From contig DISC01000004.1 of the NCBI GenBank assembly GCA_002421745.1, positions 1 through 49,631 on the forward strand: 49,631 nucleotides of DNA, read 5' to 3'. Made by a program: the position numbers and the translations under genes. Of the stretch, positions 5,574 to 14,055 are shown in pieces; the first letter of the stretch is position 1, and every line of letters begins with the position of its first letter. The notes under the pieces are model-generated. The model searched no databases and had not been told where the DNA came from. It saw only the letters and a program-made list of their open reading frames with translations. Source of the DNA: Patescibacteria group bacterium UBA6220 (GTDB lineage: Bacteria > Patescibacteriota > Minisyncoccia > Minisyncoccales > Minisyncoccaceae).

Positions 5574-6320
5574 ATGTCTGAAGAAAACCCAAAAATAAAT
5601 TCTGTTTTAATAGAAATAAGAGCCGGTGTCGGTGGAGACGAAGCGGCTCTTTTTGCTAATGATCTTTTTAGAATGTATACTCGCTATGCCCAAAACCAAG
5701 GATGGAAAACGGAACCCTTAGACATAAAACAAACCAGTATTAATGGAATAAAAGAAGTAGTCTTTGAAATAAAAGGAGACGGGGCTTATGAAAGGTTAAA
5801 AAATGAAGCTGGAGTACATAGAGTTCAGCGCATCCCCAAAACAGAAAAATCTGGTCGCGTTCATACTTCCACTGCCACAGTAGCTGTGCTAGCCAAACCA
5901 AAAATGACAGAAATAAATATTCGTCCACAAGATATCAGAACTGAGACTTGCAAGGCTGGAGGAGCAGGAGGACAATATGTTAACAAAAAAATGACAGCTG
6001 TTAGAGTTATCCACGTTCCCACTGGAATGGCGGCCGAATCACAATCAGAAAGAAGCTTAATGAGTAATAAAGACAATGCTCTTGCAATTTTAGCTGCCAG
6101 AATGTTTCAAAAACAACAAAAAGAATTAGATGAAAAAATTGGAGGCGCAAGAAGAGAGCAAATTGGAGGCGCAGGCAGAGAAGAAAAAATGAGAACCTAT
6201 AATTTTCCCCAAGATAGAATAACCGATCACAGAATTAATAAAAATTGGCACGATATTGAATCAATGATGGATGGAAAAATAGAAAAAATGATAGAAAAAA
6301 TTAGCGAAACCTTAAACTAA
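5574..6320 (+). CDS. prfA: Peptide chain release factor 1 lacking domain 1
   Basis: RF1 releases the peptide at UAA and UAG. The protein starts at IEIRAGVGGDEAALFANDLF, which corresponds to about residue 110 of the E. coli protein, so the whole N-terminal domain 1 (L11/stalk contact) is missing: 248 residues against about 360. The catalytic GGQ is present (GGAGGQYVNKK, about residue 129) and the domain 2/3 region is otherwise complete. The stop-codon-reading tripeptide, usually PAT or PVT, reads PKT in RIPKTEKSGRVHTST. The upstream gene ends 20 bp earlier and leaves no room for a missing 5' part. It could alternatively be called an RF1-like paralogue, but no other RF1 is in the window. Confidence 0.93.
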   Translation: MSEENPKINSVLIEIRAGVGGDEAALFANDLFRMYTRYAQNQGWKTEPLDIKQTSINGIKEVVFEIKGDGAYERLKNEAGVHRVQRIPKTEKSGRVHTSTATVAVLAKPKMTEINIRPQDIRTETCKAGGAGGQYVNKKMTAVRVIHVPTGMAAESQSERSLMSNKDNALAILAARMFQKQQKELDEKIGGARREQIGGAGREEKMRTYNFPQDRITDHRINKNWHDIESMMDGKIEKMIEKISETLN

Positions 6321-6327
6321 AATTTTT

Positions 6328-6352
6328 AAACCGCACATATGTGCGGTTTTTT
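6328..6352 (+). terminator. Terminator of rpmE-prfA
   Basis: Perfect stem AAACCGCACA/TGTGCGGTTT followed by a T-run, 8 nt after the prfA stop. Confidence 0.9.
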
Positions 6353-6367
6353 ATTAATATCAAACGA

Positions 6368-6396
6368 TTGACTTTTATCTAACATTATTGTAATCT
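6368..6396 (+). promoter_or_regulatory. Promoter of the tRNA-Val unit
   Basis: TTGACT (6368-6373), exactly 17 bp, TAATCT (6391-6396) on the plus strand. Transcription would start near 6403, before the first tRNA-like structure. Confidence 0.7.
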
Positions 6397-6416
6397 ATTT
6401 TTACAATAGTTCTTTT

Positions 6417-6505
6417 GGGATAGCGAGTAATGCAACAACCCTTTTAGCACAAGCACAGCACTTAGGTTGCATAGCCTCAATTATTGGTTCACTCCAATCT
6501 ATCCA
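6417..6505 (+). ncRNA. tRNA-like structure upstream of tRNA-Val
   Basis: GGATAG (6418-6423) pairs with CTATCC (6499-6504) as an acceptor-like stem. ATTGG-TTCACT-CCAAT (6483-6498) forms a T-arm-like hairpin directly beside it, with a 6-nt loop instead of 7. The middle is one stem (ATGCAAC/GTTGCAT) with a large loop of about 30 nt instead of D- and anticodon arms. It ends 2 nt before tRNA-Val. It may be a decayed tRNA or a non-decoding tRNA mimic. Confidence 0.45.
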
Positions 6506-6507
6506 AT

Positions 6508-6580
6508 ACGTCAGTGGTCTAGTATGGCATGATTCAGTGCTTACAGCATTGAGACTCCGGTTCAAATCCGGACTGACGCA
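6508..6580 (+). tRNA. tRNA-Val (anticodon UAC)
   Basis: Acceptor ACGTCAG/CTGACGC (first pair A x C), 3-bp D-stem, anticodon stem CAGTG/CATTG around CTTACAG giving UAC, perfect T-stem TCCGG/CCGGA around TTCAAAT, discriminator A. CCA is not encoded (TTA follows). The Val identity bases A35, C36 and A73 are present. It sits within 2-4 nt of tRNA-like structures on both sides. Confidence 0.9.
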
Positions 6581-6583
6581 TTA

Positions 6584-6686
6584 GCTTGGGAATATGTACT
6601 TAGAGAGAAATACTCTATACTACCTTCTGAGGGATTACCAATCCAACCCACCCTCTCTAAGTTTGGTTCAAAACCAAACCCAAGCA
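6584..6686 (+). ncRNA. tRNA-like structure downstream of tRNA-Val
   Basis: A canonical 7-bp acceptor stem (GCTTGGG 6584-6590 with CCCAAGC 6679-6685) plus discriminator-like A, and a canonical T-arm (TTTGG-TTCAAAA-CCAAA) abutting it. The 71 nt between them contain no D-arm or anticodon arm but a 9-bp stem (CTTAGAGAG with CTCTCTAAG) carrying a loop of about 46 nt. This is the layout of a tmRNA tRNA-like domain in miniature, but far too short for tmRNA and with no tag frame. Role unknown. Confidence 0.55.
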
Positions 6687-6698
6687 TAATTTTAAAAC

Positions 6699-6729
6699 AG
6701 ATCTCCATGAGGTCTTCTTTTTTTTATTA
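6699..6729 (+). terminator. Terminator of the tRNA-Val unit
   Basis: AGATCTC-CAT-GAGGTCT (one G-U pair) followed by TCTTTTTTTTT on the plus strand. Confidence 0.85.
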
Positions 6730-6736
6730 AAACAAA

Positions 6737-6757
6737 CCGCCTCCACTAAAGAGGCGG
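6737..6757 (-). terminator. Terminator of the transglycosylase gene
   Basis: CCGCCTC/GAGGCGG stem with a T-rich tail (TTTGTTTT) on the minus strand, shortly after the CDS stop. Confidence 0.85.
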
Positions 6758-6780
6758 CATAAAAATTTTAACCATTCAAA

Positions 6781-8217
6781 TTACTGTCCAGCTTGTTTTA
6801 ATAAATCAATATCTTTTTGATAGCCATTGGCTACAGATACTACATTCCTACCATAAAATTCTTCAGCTTTTGTCCAGCTTCCGCCAGCAAAATACCTCAT
6901 AGCCGCATTAAACTCACTTGTTGCTGCGCCATTGTCTTTTAACAATAAAGCTGAACCAAGAAAAGCATCTTTAATTGTCCATGGATTAGCTGTTTTTCCA
7001 GTAATGGCTTGAATTTTGTCGTCATAGGCTTGCCAAGTTGAAGGAATGAATTGCGCTGGACCCATGGCTCCTCCCCAACCATATGGTACGCCCTTTGAGT
7101 ACATTGGCATCCAACAAGAAACCGGAGTCTTAGTATAATCAAGACCCAAAGACTTAGTAAAACTTATAAACAATGGAATGTCTCTGGTTGGGTGCATTAC
7201 TCTTATTTTTTTATTTCCATTCAAATCAGTTCCATTACCCGTAGTGGTATCAGTTACATAACATTGCCCCACATTACCTCCAAATTTTCCATTATTATAA
7301 GACTCTTGATGAATGATAGCTAAAATAAAAGCTGCTCGTACTCCTGTCACGCTTTCGGCATATTGAGCTAATTTTACAGCCTCACCAAATTCAATACCTT
7401 CGCTTTTTTCTCCTACTAATTCAAACAATCTCTTACTGATTTCCGATGCCTTTTTTTCTATATCAGCTTTTTCTTTAAGTTGGGCTTGATATTGAGCTTC
7501 GGTCAAACCAAGATAATATTGCCTATCTTGTTTTGTTTGATCACTTTTTTCTTTTTGCAAGCCTTGTACAATCACTAAATTTTTCAATACTCCTGTTTCT
7601 TGCTCTAAATTAGTTTTCTTGTCCTGTAAATTATTTTGCAAATCCATATAATTTGCCAACACTTCATTGTTTTTAGCATTCAATGTTTCCATATAAAGCA
7701 AATTATCAAAAAAATCCGCCAAATTTTCACTGGTAAGCATTATCTCCACAAAAGATTTTCTGTCTTCTTCTTGAACCGACCTTAATACTTCGGCTATTTT
7801 TATCTTTTGCAATTCTATATCATTAAAAGTTTTATCAATCGACTTCACCGTATCGTCAACCTGAAAACCCAAACTTTTAATTGAAAGCTTGGATTGGCTG
7901 ATTTGATAATTTAAATCTTTAATCTGTTTGTTGAGAGAAGATATTTGATTTTGTAAAGTTTTTTTCTCTTGGCTAGTTTGAGAAATTTCTTTTTGAACAC
8001 TTGCACTTTGCTCATTAAAATAATCTAAACATTGATTACAAAGAGTTTTACAATCTTCTTCACTAAGACTGTCGCATTCAGCTTGCCATTGACCAGAGTC
8101 ACAGATTGTAGCCGAATCATAAGTTGGCATAGCACCAACAAAAACAACAGGAAAAACTATTCCTGTTGTTATAAGAAAGGAAACCAAATATTTATTTAAA
8201 AGATTTCTAATTTCCAT
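6781..8217 (-). CDS. Secreted coiled-coil lytic transglycosylase
   Basis: 478 residues. An N-terminal hydrophobic signal (about residues 10-30, FLITTGIVFPVVFVGA) is followed by a Cys-rich patch and a long coiled coil (about 60-270) of the kind found in FtsX-activated peptidoglycan hydrolases. The C-terminal part is an SLT/MltB-like transglycosylase domain: FILAIIHQES near residue 298 provides the catalytic Glu context, and WGGAMGPAQFIPSTW near 380 is the family signature. It would cleave peptidoglycan glycan strands outside the membrane. The coiled coil suggests control through FtsEX, whose genes are at 26.7-28.4 kb; this link is inference. Confidence 0.9.
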   Translation of the reverse strand: MEIRNLLNKYLVSFLITTGIVFPVVFVGAMPTYDSATICDSGQWQAECDSLSEEDCKTLCNQCLDYFNEQSASVQKEISQTSQEKKTLQNQISSLNKQIKDLNYQISQSKLSIKSLGFQVDDTVKSIDKTFNDIELQKIKIAEVLRSVQEEDRKSFVEIMLTSENLADFFDNLLYMETLNAKNNEVLANYMDLQNNLQDKKTNLEQETGVLKNLVIVQGLQKEKSDQTKQDRQYYLGLTEAQYQAQLKEKADIEKKASEISKRLFELVGEKSEGIEFGEAVKLAQYAESVTGVRAAFILAIIHQESYNNGKFGGNVGQCYVTDTTTGNGTDLNGNKKIRVMHPTRDIPLFISFTKSLGLDYTKTPVSCWMPMYSKGVPYGWGGAMGPAQFIPSTWQAYDDKIQAITGKTANPWTIKDAFLGSALLLKDNGAATSEFNAAMRYFAGGSWTKAEEFYGRNVVSVANGYQKDIDLLKQAGQ

Positions 8218-8287
8218 TGCTAAAATATTATTTTAAAAGAATTATTAATACACCTCAAACATCAAACTTAAAGTAATTCCCTTTAAA

Positions 8288-8929
8288 TTATTTATTAGAT
8301 TCTTCTCCAGCTTCAGCTTCACCTTCTTTTTTCTCTTCTTCAGCTTTTATTTCTGGCTCAACAACAACACCTTCTATTGGTTTAGCTAGTTCAGCATCTA
8401 CATTTTCAGGTTGAGTAACCTGCACTACAACTTCTTCTGGATCATCCATAACTTTTACGTTTTCAGCAACTTTTATGTCTTTAACCAAAATATAATCTTC
8501 AAAAGTATTTAAATTGCTAACATCTATCTTTATAGCATTTGGAATATCTTTAGGTAATGCTCTAATTTTTAATTCTTTAATATTAGTAATTAAAGTACCT
8601 CCTAGATTTTTAACTGCTGGTGCCTCACCTACTAACTCCAATTCAATTTCAGTTTCAACTTCCTCTTTTAAGTTTGGCTGGTAAAAGTCAACATGAATAA
8701 AATCCAAAGTAATCGGATCTTGTTGTGTATCATAAACCAAAACAGAAAATTGTTTTCCATCAACTTCTAATGTCATCAAAGTTTCTTCAACAACCTCATA
8801 AGCTTTTTCAAATTCTTTTCTGTCTACTTGTATCATTAAATTTTCAACTCCCGGTCCATACAAAATAGCTGGAATATTTCCCCCATCTACTTTTTTATTG
8901 TCTCTTTTTTTTGCTTTTAAGCTAATCAT
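8288..8929 (-). CDS. rplY: 50S ribosomal protein bL25 (CTC family)
   Basis: 213 residues: the 5S-rRNA-binding L25 domain (IPAILYGPGVENLMIQVDRK near residue 19, then FIHVDFYQ near 78) followed by the TL5/CTC C-terminal beta domain (GTLITNIKELKIRALPKDIP near 111) and a highly acidic tail. This is the long CTC form, not the 94-residue E. coli form. It binds 5S rRNA in the central protuberance. The upstream region (8940-9000) contains a small imperfect hairpin, possibly a leader. Confidence 0.96.
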   Translation of the reverse strand: MISLKAKKRDNKKVDGGNIPAILYGPGVENLMIQVDRKEFEKAYEVVEETLMTLEVDGKQFSVLVYDTQQDPITLDFIHVDFYQPNLKEEVETEIELELVGEAPAVKNLGGTLITNIKELKIRALPKDIPNAIKIDVSNLNTFEDYILVKDIKVAENVKVMDDPEEVVVQVTQPENVDAELAKPIEGVVVEPEIKAEEEKKEGEAEAGEESNK

Positions 8930-9146
8930 AATCTGTTTTTTTAGTATTTATTTCAGACCCATAAGGTAATAGGGCCTGGATTCCACGTGTCATTATTATA
9001 CCCATTTTTCCTTATTTTTCAAGTATAAAAAACAAATCTACTCCCCAACTACCTCAGCACCAAAAGAAATTGTAGCAATTATTGGTTCAGCGGCATTATA
9101 AAGATGAATACTCAATACCGAACAATCACAATCTGTGATTTTATTA

Positions 9147-10451
9147 TTAGGGATGAGTGTAGCGAAAAATAACAACACCATTACTGCCAGCTCCACCAGC
9201 ACATGCATTACATCCACCTCCGCCACCACCAGAACCAGTATTAATAACCGCATTATATCCCACAGAAGCAGCTCCACCAGTACCACCAATAGACGAGCCC
9301 CCCGCTCCACCAGTACCAGTTTGTGCCCCTCCTCCGCCACCACCAGCATAATAAAGAGCTGTTCCTATGATTGATGATTGAAAGCCAGCTCCACCAGTAC
9401 CACCAATTGTTGTTGCGGTTTGTCCTATGCCTCCAGCGCCTCCTCCACCGCCACCCGTGTATGGACTAGCATTTCTACCATTACCACCAGCATATCCATA
9501 CCCCGTCAATGGAGATTGTGAAGTTTGTGTTGAGGCTCCACCAACACCAGCATGACCTCCGCCACCACCAGAACCGCCAGCCGCACCATTATAACCCGCA
9601 CCTACAGGAACTTGCCCGTAAGGAGACCCTCCGTCGCCACCACCCACTGCAGTAAATGTAGTATTTCCCACTAAAACAGAATTAGTACCAGGATTTTTAC
9701 TTGCCCCACCTCTACCAATAGTTACTGTAAAAGAAGCTGGCAAAGAACTTATTGTTCCAGTTAATAGTCCTCCAGCGCCTCCACCGCCACCCTCTCGATC
9801 CGTCACACCACCTCCAGCTCCACCAGCCACAATTAAAAATTCAATTGATGAGACTGCAAAAGGTACAGTCCAGGTAGTTGTACCTGTGCCACTAACATAA
9901 ATACATCGACAAGCTTCTTCGGTTGAACTAATAGTAATTGCCGAACAAGTAACTTCTGCATTACTAGCTGCTTCACACGTAGTAGAAAAACCAATGGTTG
10001 AATATCCTGTAAGAGAATTATATTCGTAAGTATAATAATTGCTTAAAGTAGAATCTATTGTAAAATTTGGTGTTGGGCTTGCAGAATAAGTATAGGTGTA
10101 ATAAGTGGTGCCATTAGGATCCATAGGTATAGTTGGTAAATATGATTGCATATTAGTATAAAAATCTGTGCACTCATTAGTACAACTATCGCTACAAAGA
10201 TTGCAGGAAGTATCAGTTGAAGGCAAAGCTTCACTGTTTTGAATTGAATACATTGTAATAGCTTTTATTATTGATGCCATATCTGCTTTTCTTTTAGCAT
10301 CTTTAGCCGCATTAGTAGCGCCACTCATAGCAACGAAAATAAAGCCGGAGAGTATTCCAACAATAGCAATGACAACTAGAAGTTCAATTAAGGTAAAAGC
10401 CCGATTAAATGGCATAAATTTCATAGGGTAAACTTTTTTAATATTTTTCAT
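9147..10451 (-). CDS. Type IV pilin-like protein with glycine-rich C-terminal domain
   Basis: 434 residues. After a short basic leader comes a classical prepilin segment (FTLIELLVVIAIVGILSGF, about residues 19-37), with cleavage expected before FTLIE, so it should be processed by prepilin peptidase and anchored or assembled by a type IV pilus-like machine. The pilin helix continues to about residue 75, followed by a Cys-containing globular part. From about residue 190 it becomes a glycine-rich domain dominated by GGGGGAGG runs, of the type found on phage tail and surface proteins (WTVPFAVSSIEFLIVAGGAG marks its start). The glycine region is GC-rich and gives long spurious frames on both strands. 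About 110 bp after the stop hold no convincing gene. Confidence 0.88.
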   Translation of the reverse strand: MKNIKKVYPMKFMPFNRAFTLIELLVVIAIVGILSGFIFVAMSGATNAAKDAKRKADMASIIKAITMYSIQNSEALPSTDTSCNLCSDSCTNECTDFYTNMQSYLPTIPMDPNGTTYYTYTYSASPTPNFTIDSTLSNYYTYEYNSLTGYSTIGFSTTCEAASNAEVTCSAITISSTEEACRCIYVSGTGTTTWTVPFAVSSIEFLIVAGGAGGGVTDREGGGGGAGGLLTGTISSLPASFTVTIGRGGASKNPGTNSVLVGNTTFTAVGGGDGGSPYGQVPVGAGYNGAAGGSGGGGGHAGVGGASTQTSQSPLTGYGYAGGNGRNASPYTGGGGGGAGGIGQTATTIGGTGGAGFQSSIIGTALYYAGGGGGGAQTGTGGAGGSSIGGTGGAASVGYNAVINTGSGGGGGGCNACAGGAGSNGVVIFRYTHP

Positions 10452-10526
10452 TTTTTTATTCTTTTTGCTTATTAAAATATAATATCAAAAAATTACACCA
10501 GAAACAATCTTTAACTTTCGAAATTA

Positions 10527-11513
10527 TTATATAGAATAAATATTAATTTTTATTTTCTCTTTCTCAATTAATTTTTTATCTTTTTCTGACAACAAACCAT
10601 TAGTAGCTCCTCTCACACTAATAGCATATTTTGAATTAACTAATCCAAGCTTTACTGCGTATTCAATTTCTCCGGCTTTTATTAATCCAGAAACAAATCC
10701 AGAACCAAAAGCGTCTCCAGCTCCAGTTTCATCAATAACTTTAAATTTATTTAATTTTGCTTCATAAATATTTCCCCCACTAGTCACAACCACGCCGTCT
10801 TCACCTTTCGTAATCACATTAACCCCATTATGCATTTCCGCTATTTTTTTGATTATTCCCTGCTCATTACTAAAATCAATATTTGTTAAAATAGCAGCTT
10901 CTTCTTTATTCAAAATTAAAACATCTATTTTAGAAAGCCAATTTTTCATCTTTGCTGCACTCACCTTTAATTGTGAATTTCCAAAATTAATTGCAATTTT
11001 TATTCTGTTTTTAACAGCAAAAGCAATAACATCTTCTGTGATATTACTTAATTTTCCAGATAAGGGAGCCAAATAAAACCATTTTGCTTGCAATTCTTTT
11101 TTTATATCTTTTTTAGAAAGCAATTCAGAAGCTCCGCGATAAGCCAAAACAGTTCTATCTTGTTTTGGGTTATCTAAAATCAATGAATTATTAGTCCATT
11201 TGATTTTTGTTTTTTTTACAAATTTTGAAACAACACCAATAGAGTCTAAATATTTAATAATCTCTTCTCCAGGAATATCGTCTCCCACAGCTCCACAATA
11301 AGCAACCTTAAATCCTTGTTTTTTAAAAGCAGTCACTGTGTTTATTCCACCCCCGCCAAAACTAAAATGCATATCCATTACATCTATTTTCGAACCTAGA
11401 TTAAGACAATAAGCCAAACCAGAAAAAAACCTTTTATCTTTTTCTATTAAACTGTCTGGCATCTGTACCGAGATATCATAGGTAGCAGAACCAAATGTAA
11501 CAATATCAAACAT
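10527..11513 (-). CDS. PfkB-family sugar or nucleoside kinase
   Basis: 328 residues with the PfkB/ribokinase fold. The N-terminal FGGGGINTVTAFKKQGF motif is near residue 53 and GAVGDDIPGEEI near 75. The C-terminal active-site motif DETGAGDAFGSGFVSGL near residue 260 supplies the catalytic Asp and anion hole. It phosphorylates a sugar or nucleoside (ribose, adenosine or fructose-phosphate type); the substrate cannot be assigned from motifs. The ribosome binding site (CAGGG) lies in a 13-bp sequence that is repeated inverted about 110 bp upstream, suggesting translational control. Confidence 0.9.
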   Translation of the reverse strand: MFDIVTFGSATYDISVQMPDSLIEKDKRFFSGLAYCLNLGSKIDVMDMHFSFGGGGINTVTAFKKQGFKVAYCGAVGDDIPGEEIIKYLDSIGVVSKFVKKTKIKWTNNSLILDNPKQDRTVLAYRGASELLSKKDIKKELQAKWFYLAPLSGKLSNITEDVIAFAVKNRIKIAINFGNSQLKVSAAKMKNWLSKIDVLILNKEEAAILTNIDFSNEQGIIKKIAEMHNGVNVITKGEDGVVVTSGGNIYEAKLNKFKVIDETGAGDAFGSGFVSGLIKAGEIEYAVKLGLVNSKYAISVRGATNGLLSEKDKKLIEKEKIKINIYSI

Positions 11514-11517
11514 ATTT

Positions 11518-11654
11518 ACCCTGTTAAATATAATTTAAGCACAAACTTAAATTATAAATTTTAATAATTTATAAAATAATTCTTTATACTTGCGAGCTAA
11601 AGTGAATCACCCCGCTTATTCATTATACTGAATTTAAAATTTATTTAACAGGGT
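11518..11654 (-). promoter_or_regulatory. Long-range inverted repeat enclosing the pfkB leader
   Basis: ACCCTGTTAAATA (11518-11530) and its exact complement (11642-11654) flank 111 bp between the ppsA stop and the PfkB start. On the minus strand the promoter-proximal arm lies 9 nt after the ppsA stop and the distal arm is the ribosome-binding-site region of the kinase gene. Inside are a GCGGGG/GCTCGC-type hairpin, an AATTTAAG/CTTAAATT hairpin and TATAAT-like boxes. Pairing of the arms would hide the ribosome binding site. Confidence 0.5.
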
Positions 11655-11662
11655 GAACTTTT

Positions 11663-14038
11663 TTAACGTTTAATCTTAGAAAGATTGAAAATCGTTTTTA
11701 TTACTGTGTCAGGATTAAGAGAAATACTTTCGATTTTTTCTTTCATTAAAAATTCTGCAAAATCAAGATAATCAGATGGGGCTTGTCCGCAAATACCACA
11801 ATATTTCCCTCGTTTTTTACAAATCGCAATAACTTTTTTTATCATCTCTTTTACAGCTTCGTTTTTTTCATTACCAACATAAGCAATTTCTCCATTATCT
11901 CTATCTAATCCCAATGTTAATTGAGTCAAATCATTACTACCAATACTCATTCCATCAAAAATATCCAAAAATTTATCAGCTAAAATAACATTCGAAGGAA
12001 TTTCGCACATTACATAAACTTTAATCTGTCCTCCCAACCCAGAAGCCTTAATTAATTCACGAACCTTTTTACCTTCTTCTAGTGTTCGACAAAAAGGTAC
12101 CATTACCGCAATATTATCCAAGCCGAATTCATTGCGCGCTTTTTTTATTGCTTCGCATTCCATTTTAAAAGCTGGCTGAAATTTTGCATCAATATATCGA
12201 CAAGCTCCACGAAAACCGATCATTGGATTAGGTTCTTCTTTTTCAAAAATAGAACCCCCAATCAAATTATTATATTCATTAGTTTTAAAATCAGAAAATC
12301 TTACAATCACAGGTCGCGGATAAAAAGCGGTTGCAATTTGTGAAATTCCTTCTGCCAATTCACTTATATAGTATTCTTTTTTGTCTTTATAACCAAAAGC
12401 TAGTTCTTCTATTTTTTTAATATCTTTTATAGATAATTGTTTTTTCTTTTTTAATTCATCAAAATGATACAAAGCCAAAGGATGAGCTTTTATCTTATCA
12501 GCAATAATAAACTCTTCTCTAGCTAACCCCACTCCATCTACTGGCAAAAATGATGCCTTAAAGGCAACCTCTGGAGTGCCTACATTGGCCATTATTTTTA
12601 CATTAAGATTTGGAATTTTATCCAACTTATATTTCTTCACTTCAAAATTAATCTTTCCACTATAGATATAACCCCTAGATCCTTGAGAACAATCAACTGT
12701 TACATTCATTCCTGTTTTTAAAAGTTGTGTAGCGTCTTTGGTTCCAACAATACAAGGAACCCCTAATTCTCGAGAGATTATTGCTGAATGACAAGTCTTG
12801 CCTCCCTCATTGGTAATAATAGCAGATGCCATAGCCATCAAACTATTCCAATCTGGATCAGTCATCTTGGTAACTAAAATATCACCCTTTTTAAATTCTC
12901 CCATTCTTTTGAGATCAGTAATCACTCTCACCTTGCCATAACCTATCTTTTCTCCAATAGCGATTCCAGACAAAAGAGGTTCTTTTTTTTCTTTGGCAAT
13001 GTATTCCTCATAAACTCTTTCTGTCTTATTAGAGTGAATAGTTTCTGGTCTAGATTGCACTATAAAAAGCTGACCTGTTTTTCCATCCTTAGCCCATTCA
13101 ATATCTTGAGGCGTTTTATAATGTTCTTCAATCGCACAACCCCACTTTGCTAATGTCAAAATATCCTCATCATTAATAGAATATTTTTGCATATCTTTTA
13201 AGGACACGGGCACCTCTTTAATACCTCCTTCGTGTCGATAAATATATTTTTTATCTTTTCTGCCCATATTTCTAGCAAAAATAGATTTAAATCCTTGTTT
13301 TAACGTAGGCTTAAAAACAAAAAATTCATCCGGAGTAATGTGTCCTTTTACAATCATTTCGCCAATGCCATAAATGGAACTAATCAAAACAACTTTATCA
13401 AATCCAGAATCCGTATCCAAGGTAAACATAATTCCAGAACTACCCAAGTCACTTCTTACCATTTTCATCACTCCGCTACTAAGATAAACTCCTAATTGAG
13501 GAAATCCCTTTTCGTCACGATAAAAAATCGCTCTATCCATAAACAAAGAGGCATATGATTTATGAATAGCATGAAGCAATTGTCTCTCACCCTTAACATT
13601 AAGGTAGGTTTCGTGTTGTCCAGCAAAAGAAGCATTGGGTAAATCTTCGGCTGTAGCTGAACTTCGAACAGCTACGTCAGTATTTCCGCCGTATTCTTCA
13701 GATAATTTTTTATAAGCTGCAGTGATCTCTTTTTCCATGTCCTCTGGAATGTGTCCGCTCATAATTAAGTCTCTGGCTTTTTTACCAACTGACTGTACGC
13801 TTTTTAAATTTTTAGGCTTTAATTTTTTAAATATCTTTTCTAATTTTTTATCAAAACCATTGTAACGCAAAAAATATCTATAGCCTTCGGCTGTTATGGC
13901 AAATCCATTGGGTACATTAATTTTTTTAGCAGTTAATTGAGAATACATTTCTCCCAAAGAAGCGTTTTTTCCACCCACCAAACCAACGTCTTTTTTTCTA
14001 ATTTCCGAAAACCATAGAATGTTAGATTTTTTTTGCAT
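11663..14038 (-). CDS. ppsA: Phosphoenolpyruvate synthase
   Basis: 791 residues, the same length as E. coli PpsA. It has the ATP-binding N-terminal domain (GLVGGKNASLGEMYSQL near residue 20, VAVRSSATAEDLPNASFAGQ near 122), the phosphohistidine domain with the catalytic His in GGKTCHSAII (about residue 412), and the C-terminal PEP/pyruvate barrel (GSNDLTQLTLGLDRD near 710, CGICGQAPSDY near 755). It interconverts pyruvate + ATP and PEP + AMP + Pi. It is 17 bp downstream of the acdBA pair, linking pyruvate/PEP and acetyl-CoA energy metabolism in one operon. In such genomes it may run toward pyruvate in place of pyruvate kinase (inference). Confidence 0.96.
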   Translation of the reverse strand: MQKKSNILWFSEIRKKDVGLVGGKNASLGEMYSQLTAKKINVPNGFAITAEGYRYFLRYNGFDKKLEKIFKKLKPKNLKSVQSVGKKARDLIMSGHIPEDMEKEITAAYKKLSEEYGGNTDVAVRSSATAEDLPNASFAGQHETYLNVKGERQLLHAIHKSYASLFMDRAIFYRDEKGFPQLGVYLSSGVMKMVRSDLGSSGIMFTLDTDSGFDKVVLISSIYGIGEMIVKGHITPDEFFVFKPTLKQGFKSIFARNMGRKDKKYIYRHEGGIKEVPVSLKDMQKYSINDEDILTLAKWGCAIEEHYKTPQDIEWAKDGKTGQLFIVQSRPETIHSNKTERVYEEYIAKEKKEPLLSGIAIGEKIGYGKVRVITDLKRMGEFKKGDILVTKMTDPDWNSLMAMASAIITNEGGKTCHSAIISRELGVPCIVGTKDATQLLKTGMNVTVDCSQGSRGYIYSGKINFEVKKYKLDKIPNLNVKIMANVGTPEVAFKASFLPVDGVGLAREEFIIADKIKAHPLALYHFDELKKKKQLSIKDIKKIEELAFGYKDKKEYYISELAEGISQIATAFYPRPVIVRFSDFKTNEYNNLIGGSIFEKEEPNPMIGFRGACRYIDAKFQPAFKMECEAIKKARNEFGLDNIAVMVPFCRTLEEGKKVRELIKASGLGGQIKVYVMCEIPSNVILADKFLDIFDGMSIGSNDLTQLTLGLDRDNGEIAYVGNEKNEAVKEMIKKVIAICKKRGKYCGICGQAPSDYLDFAEFLMKEKIESISLNPDTVIKTIFNLSKIKR

Positions 14039-14055
14039 ATTATAAAGATACTTTT

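Noticed and set aside
6417..6686. tmRNA gene spanning the tRNA-Val region
   Set aside because: The acceptor-like strands pair locally (89 and 103 nt), a full tRNA-Val lies between them, and there is no tag reading frame ending in Ala-Ala.
9038..9374. Reading frames on both strands across the glycine-rich region
   Set aside because: They are shadows of the GGN-rich codons of the pilin-like gene: low-complexity Val/Leu or Ser/Thr strings. The 110 bp after the pilin stop have no start or ribosome binding site.
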